Shown in pieces: positions 10,801 through 19,212 of a stretch of 19,212 nt of DNA (position 1 is its first letter; each line of letters begins with the position of its first letter). Origin of the DNA: Gonapodya sp. JEL0774. Lineage: Eukaryota > Monoblepharomycota > Monoblepharidomycetes > Monoblepharidales > Gonapodyaceae. The stretch covers positions 1 to 19,212 of the forward strand of contig JADIIX010000255.1 of assembly GCA_027604505.1 (NCBI GenBank). The letters are read 5' to 3'. The position numbers and the translations under genes were made by a program. Under the pieces are notes generated by a model. The model worked only from the letters and a program-made list of their open reading frames with translations. It was not told the DNA's origin and did no database searches.

Positions 10801-13764
10801 ATAAAGTTTCATTAAAACCGTTCGCGGTGCTACATTGCTCCGCACTCTCCACTTTCGGGGTCTCTTGTTCCGAATGAGGTGCCACAACCGTAGAGGGAGG
10901 TCGAAGCTCCTCGTCGTCCCCCTGAATCTCGATTCCCATCAAAGCCATCGCCACCCTCTCAGACTTAGTCCACTTTCGATTATGCCTGGTTGTCGGCAGC
11001 ACGTCAGATTCATCTGTAGCACTTGTGTCTCCGTCATCATCGAGCCTAGACGGGGTTGTTCCCTTGTCCTGCCCGATCCTGCCCTGGAGTACTGCTTCCA
11101 CCCCTACACCGACTTTCGCTTCATCTTGTGTCATCTCAGATAAGTCGACGTGTGTTTGTGTAGCGATAAGATCGTCATTGTCGTCCACTCCGGAAAGTTC
11201 ACTCTTATTTCCTACTTCCTGAGCTCGAGAGCCGGCTTCTCTCAATAGAGCAGCGGCGAGATCTTCGGGGCGTACTTGGTGTTCCAGCAGTGTTGGAAGA
11301 AGAAGCGTATCTGCAACACAACACCAAAAAAACGTAGTTTAGCCTCAGTGCAATTACTGCGAACCATTCAAAGGAAATCGGCTCACCGCGCTCCTCGATA
11401 CCAATCCAAGCAACTATTTTCTTAACCAAGAGTGCCGCCCAGGAATCGTATTGTTCCAGCGCTTTCCGAAGCACATCTCGGGCCCGCCTGTCCGCACCCG
11501 AGAGCTTTGTGGGTCCCTGTTTGAGAGAGGGGAGACGTTTGAGGATAGGAGGGGCTGAAGACGACGTAGCAAATGCGGGGGAGGACTGAATATGCTCAGC
11601 TGGATGAACAGGTAGTGGCGCTTGTAAGTCGACGTTTGGAGGTACCGGGGGTAGAGGGTGGTCGTCCACGAGCGATCCCGAGTTGTTCCGTTGCTCACTC
11701 GACTGCGTTTCGGTATCCAGAAGAACTGGTGGCAAGTCATTGTCATGTGTGGCGTTCGTTGTCTCCATATTCACTTTTTCCAAACTTTCGAAAACTTGCG
11801 TGGATCTGCTCCCTGCACTCGCATCTAGGTCCGTTTCCGGTAAAGCATCACTCAAGTCCGTCGCAGTTGTCACCTCAGTAGCAATTGTTCTTTCGTTCTC
11901 TTCTGGAACCCCATTCAAACTAATCCAGGAGCCGGCTCCGTGTGCACTTCCAGGTGTCGATTGCCTTCTCGTGGCAGTCTCTGCCATCGGCAAGGGATAG
12001 AAACCTTCCTTCCAACCATACGTTTGAAGTTTCGCGCTCAGTTCTCGGCGACGAAGGTGGACAAGCAGGTAGATGAGGGAGAGATAGGCCAGCTGAAAGC
12101 TCGAGCGGTGAACTAATGAGGAGAGTCATCACTAACCTCCGCGCAGCCAGAAAACTCACCTTCTCACCGTCCCCCCATCCCTCCTGCAGCTCCGCTACCT
12201 TAACAGCTTTACTTTTTCCTCTCCTCTTGGCCCGGGTCCCCGCATCCGTCCTCACTTCTGCGTCATCCTCGCGAACGAGCTGTTCGAGCGTTGCCGCAGA
12301 AATCTGAGAGAGCGGAGCGAATTTAGATGTAGGGGAAGGCGGAAGGGGTTTATAAGTTGGTGGGGAGGAGAGAGACGGAGGCAGAGCAGACGCTGGGGTG
12401 GAGCGGGATGGAACCGGGTAAGGTGTTTGAAACGGCGTTACGGCAGGAAATGCGGACGAGGTGCTGGGCGTGGAGGGTCCAGAACCGATGGACGAGAGCG
12501 TTGGTTTTACTGTATCCAGCTCTGCAGCAGACGTCGTGGCGGACTTGAATCCCGTACTGACGAGTAATCTTTGCAAACCATTCACGAACTCGGCGGTGTT
12601 GGACTTGGGTTTCCGCCCCGTGACTCCTGGGATTTCCCCAGAGCGTGCAGCGGCGACTTGAGCACGTATCTTGGATGCGGTGAGATACTTTGGCCAAGAA
12701 GGGGTAGGTGTCGACGAATCAATACCATGTGCAGATAATGCGCCAGTACTCGTAGAAGGATCGGGAGGGATGCCGAGACGATCATTCACATCATCGAATC
12801 GTGGCTTCGGAATTTCCCGAAGGAGGGTGGGTAAGTTGCGGGAATGAAAACCTGGGGCAGAAGAGACCACGGAGGGCGACGGTGACCGGGAGATGGGGGG
12901 CGAAGGCGCTGCCAAGGTGAATGTCGCGGCGCCGGAATGGAGAGCGCCACGCTGAGCTGTGCGAATGTGGCGGGCAAATTCGGGCTGGGCTGGCTCGGAG
13001 TCAGATGGGGTGGAAGTGAATGCGGTGTTCGAGCGCAGCAGAGACGTGGAGGGTAGCCCTGATAGTGAACGGGAGTGACGCGGAGATCGGGGAGCATGAT
13101 GTGGGGAATGCATGAGCGAAGGAGCTGTTGATCGAGAATTTGCCGGGAGAGTTCCCAGGGAGACAGCGAAAAAGGGGGCGTTGGGTTGGGGTGTTGTTCC
13201 TGGTGCCAAACCAGGCGGAGTCGGAAGAGAATCAGATGAGTTATTATGTGGATATGAAGAGGCAGAATATCCAGGCCCCGAATTGACGGGTGGCGGTGTG
13301 TTTTGAGGATTCGCAGGTCCATATGTGCGTGTCCTACGAGTTCGGGCAAGTGGCACAGGGAGTGGGTATGTGAACGCAGACGGGTCCGATGGAGCAGTTG
13401 AGTAGGAAGCAGGAGTCATGTCCAAGGGTTTGGACGATGACGAAAGCGAAGGACTGGACAAGTTTCTGCAACAGCTTTTGTCAACGTGATGCCCAGTCAG
13501 CGGTAACGTTCGGCCGATTGTTGGAGCCACTCACTGAGGTTCAAGCATCCCTATTTCTGCATTCACGAATTCCACTCCTGCTCCTGTCGCCGCTGCAGTG
13601 TAACCCGCCTCTGCTCTGAACGAGCCCACGCGACCAGCAACTCTCCACTCTCCGTTCGCAGCACTGAAATCTCCTTTATTGGAAGGATACCGTTCTGTCC
13701 TCGGCGGAGAATGGGACTTCTGGCCATCTGCGGTCTCGAGTATGGTGTTGACACCGTCAGTCAT
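7827..13764 (-). CDS. Large DUF726/TMCO4-family membrane hydrolase-like protein
   Basis: Minus-strand exons 13764-13535, 13453-12160, 12092-11387, 11310-9227, 9165-8903, 8803-8403 and 8344-7827 keep phase throughout and give 1831 aa. Residues 1-500 are Ser/Pro-rich and probably disordered. Residues 509-545 (LAYLSLIYLLVHLRRREL onward) look like the family's N-terminal helix. A helical block follows around 710-770, and the core starts about residue 1001 (SLLSHLFLICIIDGLGY). A Gly/Ala-rich membrane region spans about 1127-1193, and a Glu/Lys-rich stretch 1222-1245. The alpha/beta-hydrolase-like part has ISGTLV near 1338 and the nucleophile elbow LIGSSIGGR (GxSxG, Ser 1460), then GRFVN...DWILGLLYR and ENVDLSDIVSSHLEY. 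A charged tail of about 250 residues ends the protein. TMCO4-type relatives are usually much shorter. No substrate is established from this sequence. The first exon is the least sure: a start at ATG 13419 (1743 aa) is the alternative. Confidence 0.85.
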
Positions 13765-14176
13765 GATCCTCCAAGTGAAAAACGACTGACTTCTGTTGCC
13801 CTCCGTCGCCTTCCACTGACGTGTCGGTGCCTGGAAAAGTCGTCCACTCTGCAAATTGGACTAGTGGACGTCTGACTCTCTACCGCGCAAGCTTGCGGAA
13901 ATCGACTGTTTCCGGGGGACCAGCTTGCACCACTATGAGCCACTACACACCGCAACCCCACAACCACATGACGCATAATCAACTTGGAACGCTAAAGTCC
14001 GATCAGAACACAATTCGTATTGTCGAGGAATTACATCATATATCTTCAGTGCATAGCTAAACAGACGGAATCACAAATTCTTCCTTGTTGCCTGCATACA
14101 GTCTCATGCCAGCCTAAAGACTCATGCAAAACTTCCTGCCACAAAAGGTCGATAACTATCTTGACCCCCCTTGCGG
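13765..14176. promoter_or_regulatory. Intergenic: DUF726 promoter and 3' end of two-domain VOC gene
   Basis: About 412 bases between two minus-strand genes. The minus-strand frame of the first DUF726 exon stays open to about 13854, but no ATG occurs upstream of 13764 in it. No other gene or clear promoter motif is seen. Confidence 0.35.
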
Positions 14177-15608
14177 TTAAGCAGTTTGAGCGGTGGCCGG
14201 TTGCGTTAGGTACACCTTGTTCCCACTGGGATCGATGACCAGACCAGTCACACCATCTGTGAGACGGATCCATGCGGAAACACCAACATAGTTTAGTTGA
14301 GCTTAACATTGCTGAGCTAGGCCACTTGCACCGACACAAAATACGTACATTTCGGATCGCCCCTCCGGAATCCGTCTACCACCGAGCCACCAACACCTGC
14401 CTCCCGAATTTTGTGCTCGATCTCTTCAATGCTATTCACTGTGATGTGCATGTGGATGTTCGATGCAGCCTGGCCACCGCCTGTGCCGTTTGTCGAAGGG
14501 ACTTTGGGAAGTTCCCACATTCCCCCGTTCACAGTCACATGAGTGAGGTCGGGGGAGCCTGGTGGGTGGGTTGTAAAAATATTCGAGATACGGAGGTAAG
14601 ACGTAGATTACTGATACTCCGGTATCAACAACTCTCTGATGACAAGTCCACCTCATCATACCGATGAGTGTGCCTCAGCGAAGCGTCTGCATGTCCGCAA
14701 AGTCACCATCCGTGTACGAGCACAAACTCAACTCACCTGCGATGGCTCTGTCACCCCCCCACGTCCAGATCCAGTAACCTCCCATGTCCATCCAGGTCCA
14801 CCCAAACACCTTTTCATAAAAGGACCTCATGTGTGCCGTCGGATCCCCAGCGCTTCCAGTTGACGGTGCATACGGCAACTCGACATGTGCGATCATGGCA
14901 CCATCACCTGGACCCGGCGCACCCAAGTGTCGGCGCATCATATCCATCGAGCCGGGTTGGTAGAGATACATCGGTGTTCCCAATGGGTCGATGAAAGCCG
15001 CATTAGAGCCTCCAGATGGGTCAGTTGGGATCTGTTCGAGAGAAACAAGGGTTTGGCGTTGGATGTTCCTCCTCGACAACGCTTACCGTAGGGAGGTGAC
15101 TCACCGCAAGTTTGCTCTGCACGGTTTTTCCCCCAAGGTTTTCAATTTCAAGGAGCTTGGCGTCGATGTCTTCCACACATAAGTAAAGGCGGAAGCTTTC
15201 TTCTAACGGATGAGCGACTGATGCCTTGGTGTCAGTCTTGTGGAATCCACCACAGGTGAGGAGACGGCCTATTCAGGGAGGGATCGAGTTCGCAAGACAT
15301 AATGGAATTGCAACTTAAAGAACACATACTCGGCGATGCCCTCAAGATGGTGCGGTTGCGGAACTCACCTTGAGTTTTCTCCTTTGCATCGGTACTCCAC
15401 AGCAGCATGTCCTGGTACTTCTCGTCAAACGAGAACACCCTCCAGCCGAAGACAGACTCATAGAATGATTTGGCTACAGATAGGTCCTGGTGAGTGAACA
15501 GAGATGAGCGATTTGCGATTACTATGCAAAGTGAATAAAGGGTTATGTCTTGTTGCCGCCGCTCACCGAGACAGGAATCCAAAAGTTCAAACGGCTAATT
15601 TGCGGCAT
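14177..15608 (-). CDS. Two-domain VOC (glyoxalase-like) protein
   Basis: Six minus-strand exons (15608-15567, 15486-15369, 15268-15105, 15031-14737, 14558-14349 and 14301-14177) give 317 aa with all phases kept. Introns are 80, 100, 73, 178 and 47 nt. Domain 1 (about residues 4-133) starts MPQISRLNFWIPVSDLSVAK and has SFYESVFGW at 21-29 and FIDPLGTPMYLYQ. Domain 2 (about 154-312) has MIAHVELPY, SFYEKVFGW at 178-186, IHMHITV and IDPSGNKVYL. Such tandem VOC proteins are common in bacteria and fungi and are often annotated as glyoxalase/bleomycin-resistance-like; the substrate is unknown and the metal-ligand set looks incomplete. The third intron has two usable in-frame donors 21 nt apart (15104 GTGAGT and about 15083 GTAAGC). 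The last intron (47 nt, donor GTACGT) is short but needed to pass a TAG. Confidence 0.85.
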
Positions 15609-15820
15609 TTTGAACAACCCGATGAGAGCAGTTCTCTGAGCTATTTGCAATCCGTTGAGCACAATCACTCCCCACCGGTGGTCTAGTTTATGACATCGTT
15701 GCTGCCGGAGGTTCCCGGGTTGATGCGCTCCTCACCTTGGCATATTTATATTTCAATGTTGATCCGCGAACAAAGCACACCTCACGTACAAAAAAAAAAA
15801 GAATAACAAGACGCTCCCAG
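15609..15820. promoter_or_regulatory. Divergent promoter between VOC and LRR genes
   Basis: The 212 bases between two divergent ATGs must carry both promoters. A TATA-like TATTTATA sits at 15743-15750, about 70 bases before the LRR ATG. An 11-A run (15790-15800) lies between it and the start. Assigning the TATA-like box to the LRR gene is inference. Confidence 0.4.
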
Positions 15821-16888
15821 ATGTGGTTTCCCCTCTCCATCGCCATCGCAGTCTGCATGATGGCACTCGACCTAATTACAACTCGGACGGTAGCACAGTC
15901 GCAAGCACAGGATTGCGCACCGTTCGAGCGACTCTTCAATCAATCGGGCCGGTCGTATGACTGGCAGACAGGCGCCTGCTGTGCGTCGCGGTTGTATTTC
16001 ACCTGTGCATCAGCGCGGGTGACCGAGGCAAAGCTGCCGTACTCCATCAATCTCTTCTGGCGTCTGGAGGGACCTTTTCCGGACTTATCTGGACTCACCG
16101 AACTGCAATTTCTGGATCTATCTGGCCACCGGCTCAGTGGACCGCTGCCGGCTTCCATTGGGAGGCTCACCAACCTCACCATCCTTGACATTTCCGGTAA
16201 CAATATCAATGGCACTATTCCCCCCTTATCAGGACTGACAAGTCTTGAGGAACTCCAACTCCCTCGCAACAGGTTCTCAGGACAGATACCATCTCTTGCG
16301 GGACTATCCACACTGTTGAATATTGACCTCAGTAGCAACTTACTCAGCGGTGAAATACCGCCTCTCACTTCTCTTGAAGGATTGTTAGCCCTTGACTTAT
16401 CGAACAACTCTTTGACTGGGCCATTTCCAGACCTATCAAACTCGCCCGGACTCAATTATGTGCGCCTTTCGATGAACAACCTATCAGGAAACATGGACTG
16501 CCGCATCCCCCCTTATTTCAGAATTTCTTCTGAATGCGCAATTACAGACTTTACGACCAATACGGGTCTCTACACGTGTGCTAATAAACTTCCAGACTTG
16601 TGCTTGCGAGACGTGCCCAAGGGCCCATCATCTGTATGTGATGCCGCAGCAAACAGCGTGACCTGTCCTCCAGCTCCTCCTCCACCGTATTCTTATCCCC
16701 CGCCTCCAACACCAGCACTCTCACCTCCGCCACCACCAACGTCGTCTTCTTCCAGCTTCGACACAGTTTCAACGTCCTCAGCAGTTGGTGACCGCATCGT
16801 CGGAAGGGCAGTTGGTAGGGCCGTTGCAGGCATCGTGGGCCTCGTCATTATCATCGCCGTGGTTGTCATGCGGAACAACGCGAACTAA
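15821..16888 (+). CDS. Secreted/membrane-anchored leucine-rich-repeat protein
   Basis: A single exon of 355 aa. The ATG at 15821 starts a signal peptide (residues 1 to about 26, hydrophobic core PLSIAIAVCMMALDLI). A Cys-containing cap follows (C32, C53, C54, C62), then about six LRRs of the plant-type form LxxLxxLDLSxNxLSGxIP (residues about 84-225). A Cys-rich C-terminal cap (C227, C239, C253, C261, C273, C282), a Pro-rich hinge (283-306) and a Ser-rich linker come next. A final membrane segment (about 336-350, AGIVGLVIIIAVVV) leads to a tail of only about five residues (RNNAN). It is probably an extracellular recognition or adhesion protein without its own signalling domain. The short tail means the last hydrophobic segment could also be a GPI-attachment signal. 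It shares its promoter region with the VOC gene on the other strand. Confidence 0.88.
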   Translation: MWFPLSIAIAVCMMALDLITTRTVAQSQAQDCAPFERLFNQSGRSYDWQTGACCASRLYFTCASARVTEAKLPYSINLFWRLEGPFPDLSGLTELQFLDLSGHRLSGPLPASIGRLTNLTILDISGNNINGTIPPLSGLTSLEELQLPRNRFSGQIPSLAGLSTLLNIDLSSNLLSGEIPPLTSLEGLLALDLSNNSLTGPFPDLSNSPGLNYVRLSMNNLSGNMDCRIPPYFRISSECAITDFTTNTGLYTCANKLPDLCLRDVPKGPSSVCDAAANSVTCPPAPPPPYSYPPPPTPALSPPPPPTSSSSSFDTVSTSSAVGDRIVGRAVGRAVAGIVGLVIIIAVVVMRNNAN

Positions 16889-16993
16889 CTAACGCGACCA
16901 ACTCTCGACCTCCGCCTCACCAACCCACATACACTGATGGGCGGATAAAAGTCCGGACACCCTTGTCACCAAAAACGACTGTCCAATCGTCCG

Positions 16994-18317
16994 ATGTGTC
17001 AAAACGCCCCACTGCCAACACAGGAGAACTCCGTCAGATGCCCGAAAGGAAGTACAAAGAACAGGTGAGTTATCATATACTGGAAAATCTTTTGGAACAA
17101 ATGTGTTGAACACTGTCAAAAGGGCACAACCGTACACTCTTCCTCAACGCTTCAGGGATGGGCGGGAATCGAGTCGCACTACCGCACCGGAAAGCGGATC
17201 AAACCCATCCGCATCGCAAGAAGTACAGGGGATCCAGCGTGGCAAAGGACAGACGGAGACACCTCAAGTCTCCACAGGACTCAAAAGACAGAACAGCATT
17301 GGTAGTCAGAACGACAGCCTACGATTCAAACGTCAACGTATCCCCACCGCATCAGCAATGCTGGTGGCGCCCGCAAAGCGGAGAGTTAAAGCGTCAGATA
17401 TTCCAGAGGAAGTTCTTTGGATGATTTTTCGGATCGTGTACTTACAATGCCAGAATCAGAACAACTTGAAGAATGATCGCGGTGCAAGGACGGATTCATG
17501 AGCGTTTATGCGCTTTTCACGCTTATCAGGAGAAGCGATGGTCTTTCGAGGGAGACTACCCGTTCAAACACTGGTCATTCCCGTCGACTCCGTGGGTTCT
17601 GTCACACCATTGCCTATGGACCGCCCAGGTTACAACGTTCTTACAGATCGGCACAAGTTACGTCTCCATTCCGGGGAAGTGGTGCAGAAACCTTTCGCAG
17701 TTCGTGTTCGTAAAGACCATTGGTTGGGTACTATTGTTATCCAACCCCGGGAATGGAATCGAAATTACCCGCGAGAACCACATGGAGACAATCTCGCCGG
17801 TCCCGTCGAACGTCTCAGCGACGAGCAACTTATAGCAGAACATGAACTATGTCGTCCTGGGAAAATGGTCTATCTGGGCACTTTTTACAAAGTCTCACGG
17901 CTCTCACCGGTATTTGTGTACTGGCTGCCACCGGCCTCTGGAGAGGGACCTGTTTGGGAAGCGCGAGATTTGAAGGAATTCGTCATAAGGATGATGGAAG
18001 CCCGGCTGAGAAGACGATTGGTGGTCGGGATCTCCAATTTCGTCATGAACTTTACAATTCTTGAGCATATCTCGGATATAGTGTTCTGCTTTCACGCTCT
18101 ATGCATGGGTTTCGATTGGGGTGAGGGTCGGTTTAAATTGGCCAAGTACTCCCGTAATCGGCAATTGTACTTTCGAGGAGTGTGTACTGATGAGATGTGG
18201 CGAGACAGCCCGTTTGGACTGGACACATGGGTGTCATGGCGGTGGGATGACGGACCAGCCCCAATGCCCCAGGAATCGTTACAATGCATTTTAGAAATGT
18301 ATGCACATATTTGGTAG
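16994..18317 (+). CDS. F-box-like protein
   Basis: Three exons (16994-17064, 17123-17481 and 17530-18317) give 405 aa. The introns are 58 nt (GTGAGT) and 48 nt (GTGCAA, a weak donor but the only in-phase join found). The N-terminal 110 residues are basic and Ser/Gln-rich, with KR clusters (LRFKRQRIP, PAKRRVK) that could serve nuclear import. DIPEEVLWMIFRIVYLQ (residues 116-132) matches the start of an F-box (LPxEvlxxIf), truncated compared with the usual 40-50 residues. The C-terminal 260 residues have no repeats that I can recognise and are rich in Arg and aromatics (EMWRDSPFGLDTWVSWRWDD). If it is a true F-box protein it would bind Skp1 in an SCF ubiquitin ligase (family knowledge, not shown here). 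Stop TAG at 18315. Confidence 0.6.
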
Positions 18318-18981
18318 TTTTTCGAATAATAATTCCAATTAAAGTAGTTCAAATGGATACACCCACCGCCTCCTTCCAGAGGAATCCACCTTGGTCCGCT
18401 CGCCAATCTCCACAACTGATTGGTCCTGAGCACGACACGTTTATCCTGCGTCTGGACTCGCAAAAAACTCCACCAGTTGCCAGGCATCGCCCACCCGTCC
18501 ATTGTCCACAGCGTCAGTCAGCCAAGCGTCGAGTGTGGCGGACAGTTTGTTTCTGAGTTGAAGAAAACATTGTGGTGTTTCTGCGGTCACGCTCTTTACC
18601 CCGTTCTTCACTTTCCACTTGCCTCTTTCTTCACTGGCCGGCATATGGGAAGACCAAAGGATGGAAGACATGCGGCGAACGTGGAGGGTTGTTGCTGGCG
18701 GCGAGTTGCGTCATATGGTGTCGGGGACTATTTTCCATCCCGCACGACTGAGCAATTATGTCTCAACCCCGCATTTTGGTTGACCGTAGGTCGGCTAAGC
18801 TGGTCGAAATATGACGTTTGCTGCACAGGACGAGAGTCATTGACGCCTTAGGGGTGGAGTGGGGTCAGAACTTTGAACACGTCAGATCGCTAGATTGTCG
18901 ATTGGGAGTTCACGGAGGGTTTTACAGCAGAAGAATAAGATATAGAGTAGGCGGTCTACAGGTTTTTTTTTGATCGAATCA
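18318..18981. other. Region without a secure gene, right of the F-box-like gene
   Basis: About 660 bases. ORFs exist on both strands, but none carries a recognisable domain. On the plus strand a 143-codon frame (18420-18851) looks Cys/His/Trp-rich and unlike a folded protein; another plus frame ends at 18783. The minus frame 18671-18441 is listed separately. A T9 run lies at 18963-18971. Confidence 0.4.
18441..18671 (-). CDS. Weak candidate small ORF or exon
   Basis: A minus-strand frame of 76 codons from ATG 18671. Its second half (LQLRNKLSATLDAWLTDAVD onward, then GDAWQLVEFFASPDAG) has a helix-like, protein-like composition. No domain is recognised and no flanking exon joins could be found, so it may be an exon of an unresolved gene or a chance frame. 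It lies tail to tail with the F-box-like gene. Confidence 0.22.
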   Translation of the reverse strand: MSSILWSSHMPASEERGKWKVKNGVKSVTAETPQCFLQLRNKLSATLDAWLTDAVDNGRVGDAWQLVEFFASPDAG

Positions 18982-19212
18982 ATGTTTCATCGACAATCAA
19001 TTTCGAAACCGTTCGCCATCGCGATCGAAGACTCACCAACCGCGAAACCAGCCCGTTCTCAAGGCATCGACAATAGCGACGACTATTTTCAATCGTCCTT
19101 TGTCATTATTAGCGTCCGATAAGTGCGATCCTGTGCGCTGTCGTGAAGAAGTCAATCCCAAAGAGAAAGACGATGATGCCGGCACATCGAACTGCCAACT
19201 CTTGGAATCCAT
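18982..19212 (+). CDS. Possible 5' part of a gene leaving the right edge
   Basis: Two overlapping plus frames are open here. One starts at ATG 18982 (MFHRQSISKPFAIAIEDSPT...) and stops at 19122. The other has no ATG but is open from about 18975 to the window end, finishing with CDPVRCREEVNPKEKDDDAG and NCQLLES. A splice between the two could make a real first exon pair, but no strong donor is visible. Treat as a weak candidate. Confidence 0.2.

Noticed and set aside
12786-13349. Minus-strand 187-codon ORF in another frame of the DUF726 N-terminal exon
   Set aside because: It is rich in His/Pro/Leu, as expected for a shifted reading of a Ser/Pro-rich coding exon. The main frame is longer and joins to the conserved core.
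1-19212. Prokaryote-type defence island, CRISPR, transposon or tRNA/rRNA
   Set aside because: No direct-repeat array, terminal inverted repeats, transposase motif or RNA-gene fold was seen. The genes are intron-rich and eukaryotic.

Overview
The window looks like ordinary nuclear DNA of an early-diverging fungus, most likely a chytrid (inference). The genes are split by many short introns, mostly 47-102 nt with outliers of 148 and 178 nt, and the donors are predominantly GTGAG. The gene families are an SDR oxidoreductase, glyoxalase-fold (VOC) proteins, a DUF726/TMCO4-type membrane hydrolase, a plant-type LRR surface protein and an F-box-like protein. Gene density is high, with intergenic gaps of 0.2-0.9 kb on both strands. 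I saw no rRNA, tRNA, transposon, CRISPR or prokaryotic operon. Exon joins were worked out by hand from frame continuity and GT..AG sites, without transcript data.

Left part (1-3.9 kb). A partial minus-strand gene of unknown family leaves the left edge (1-464). Next come a minus-strand polytopic membrane protein (694-1449) and a weak minus-strand candidate gene, possibly LYR-like (1583-1892). A ten-exon short-chain dehydrogenase of 340 aa follows on the plus strand (2168-3876).

Middle part (4.3-13.8 kb). A two-exon plus-strand gene (4293-6673) encodes a 765-aa low-complexity protein built from a repeated RG-hydrophobic-Tyr module and a TLPPL motif; I recognise no family. A small GLOD5-like VOC protein follows (7002-7583). 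Converging on it from the minus strand is a seven-exon gene (13764-7827) for a predicted 1831-aa DUF726/TMCO4-family protein with a glycine-rich membrane region and a GxSxG nucleophile motif.

Right part (14.1-19.2 kb). A six-exon minus-strand gene (15608-14177) encodes a 317-aa protein with two VOC domains. It shares a 212-bp divergent promoter with a single-exon secreted or membrane-anchored LRR protein (15821-16888). A three-exon F-box-like gene (16994-18317) follows. The last 0.9 kb holds only weak ORFs.

The genes do not form an evident pathway. Two VOC genes flank the DUF726 gene, but in this genome type that may be coincidence. The least explained item is the repeat protein at 4293-6673.
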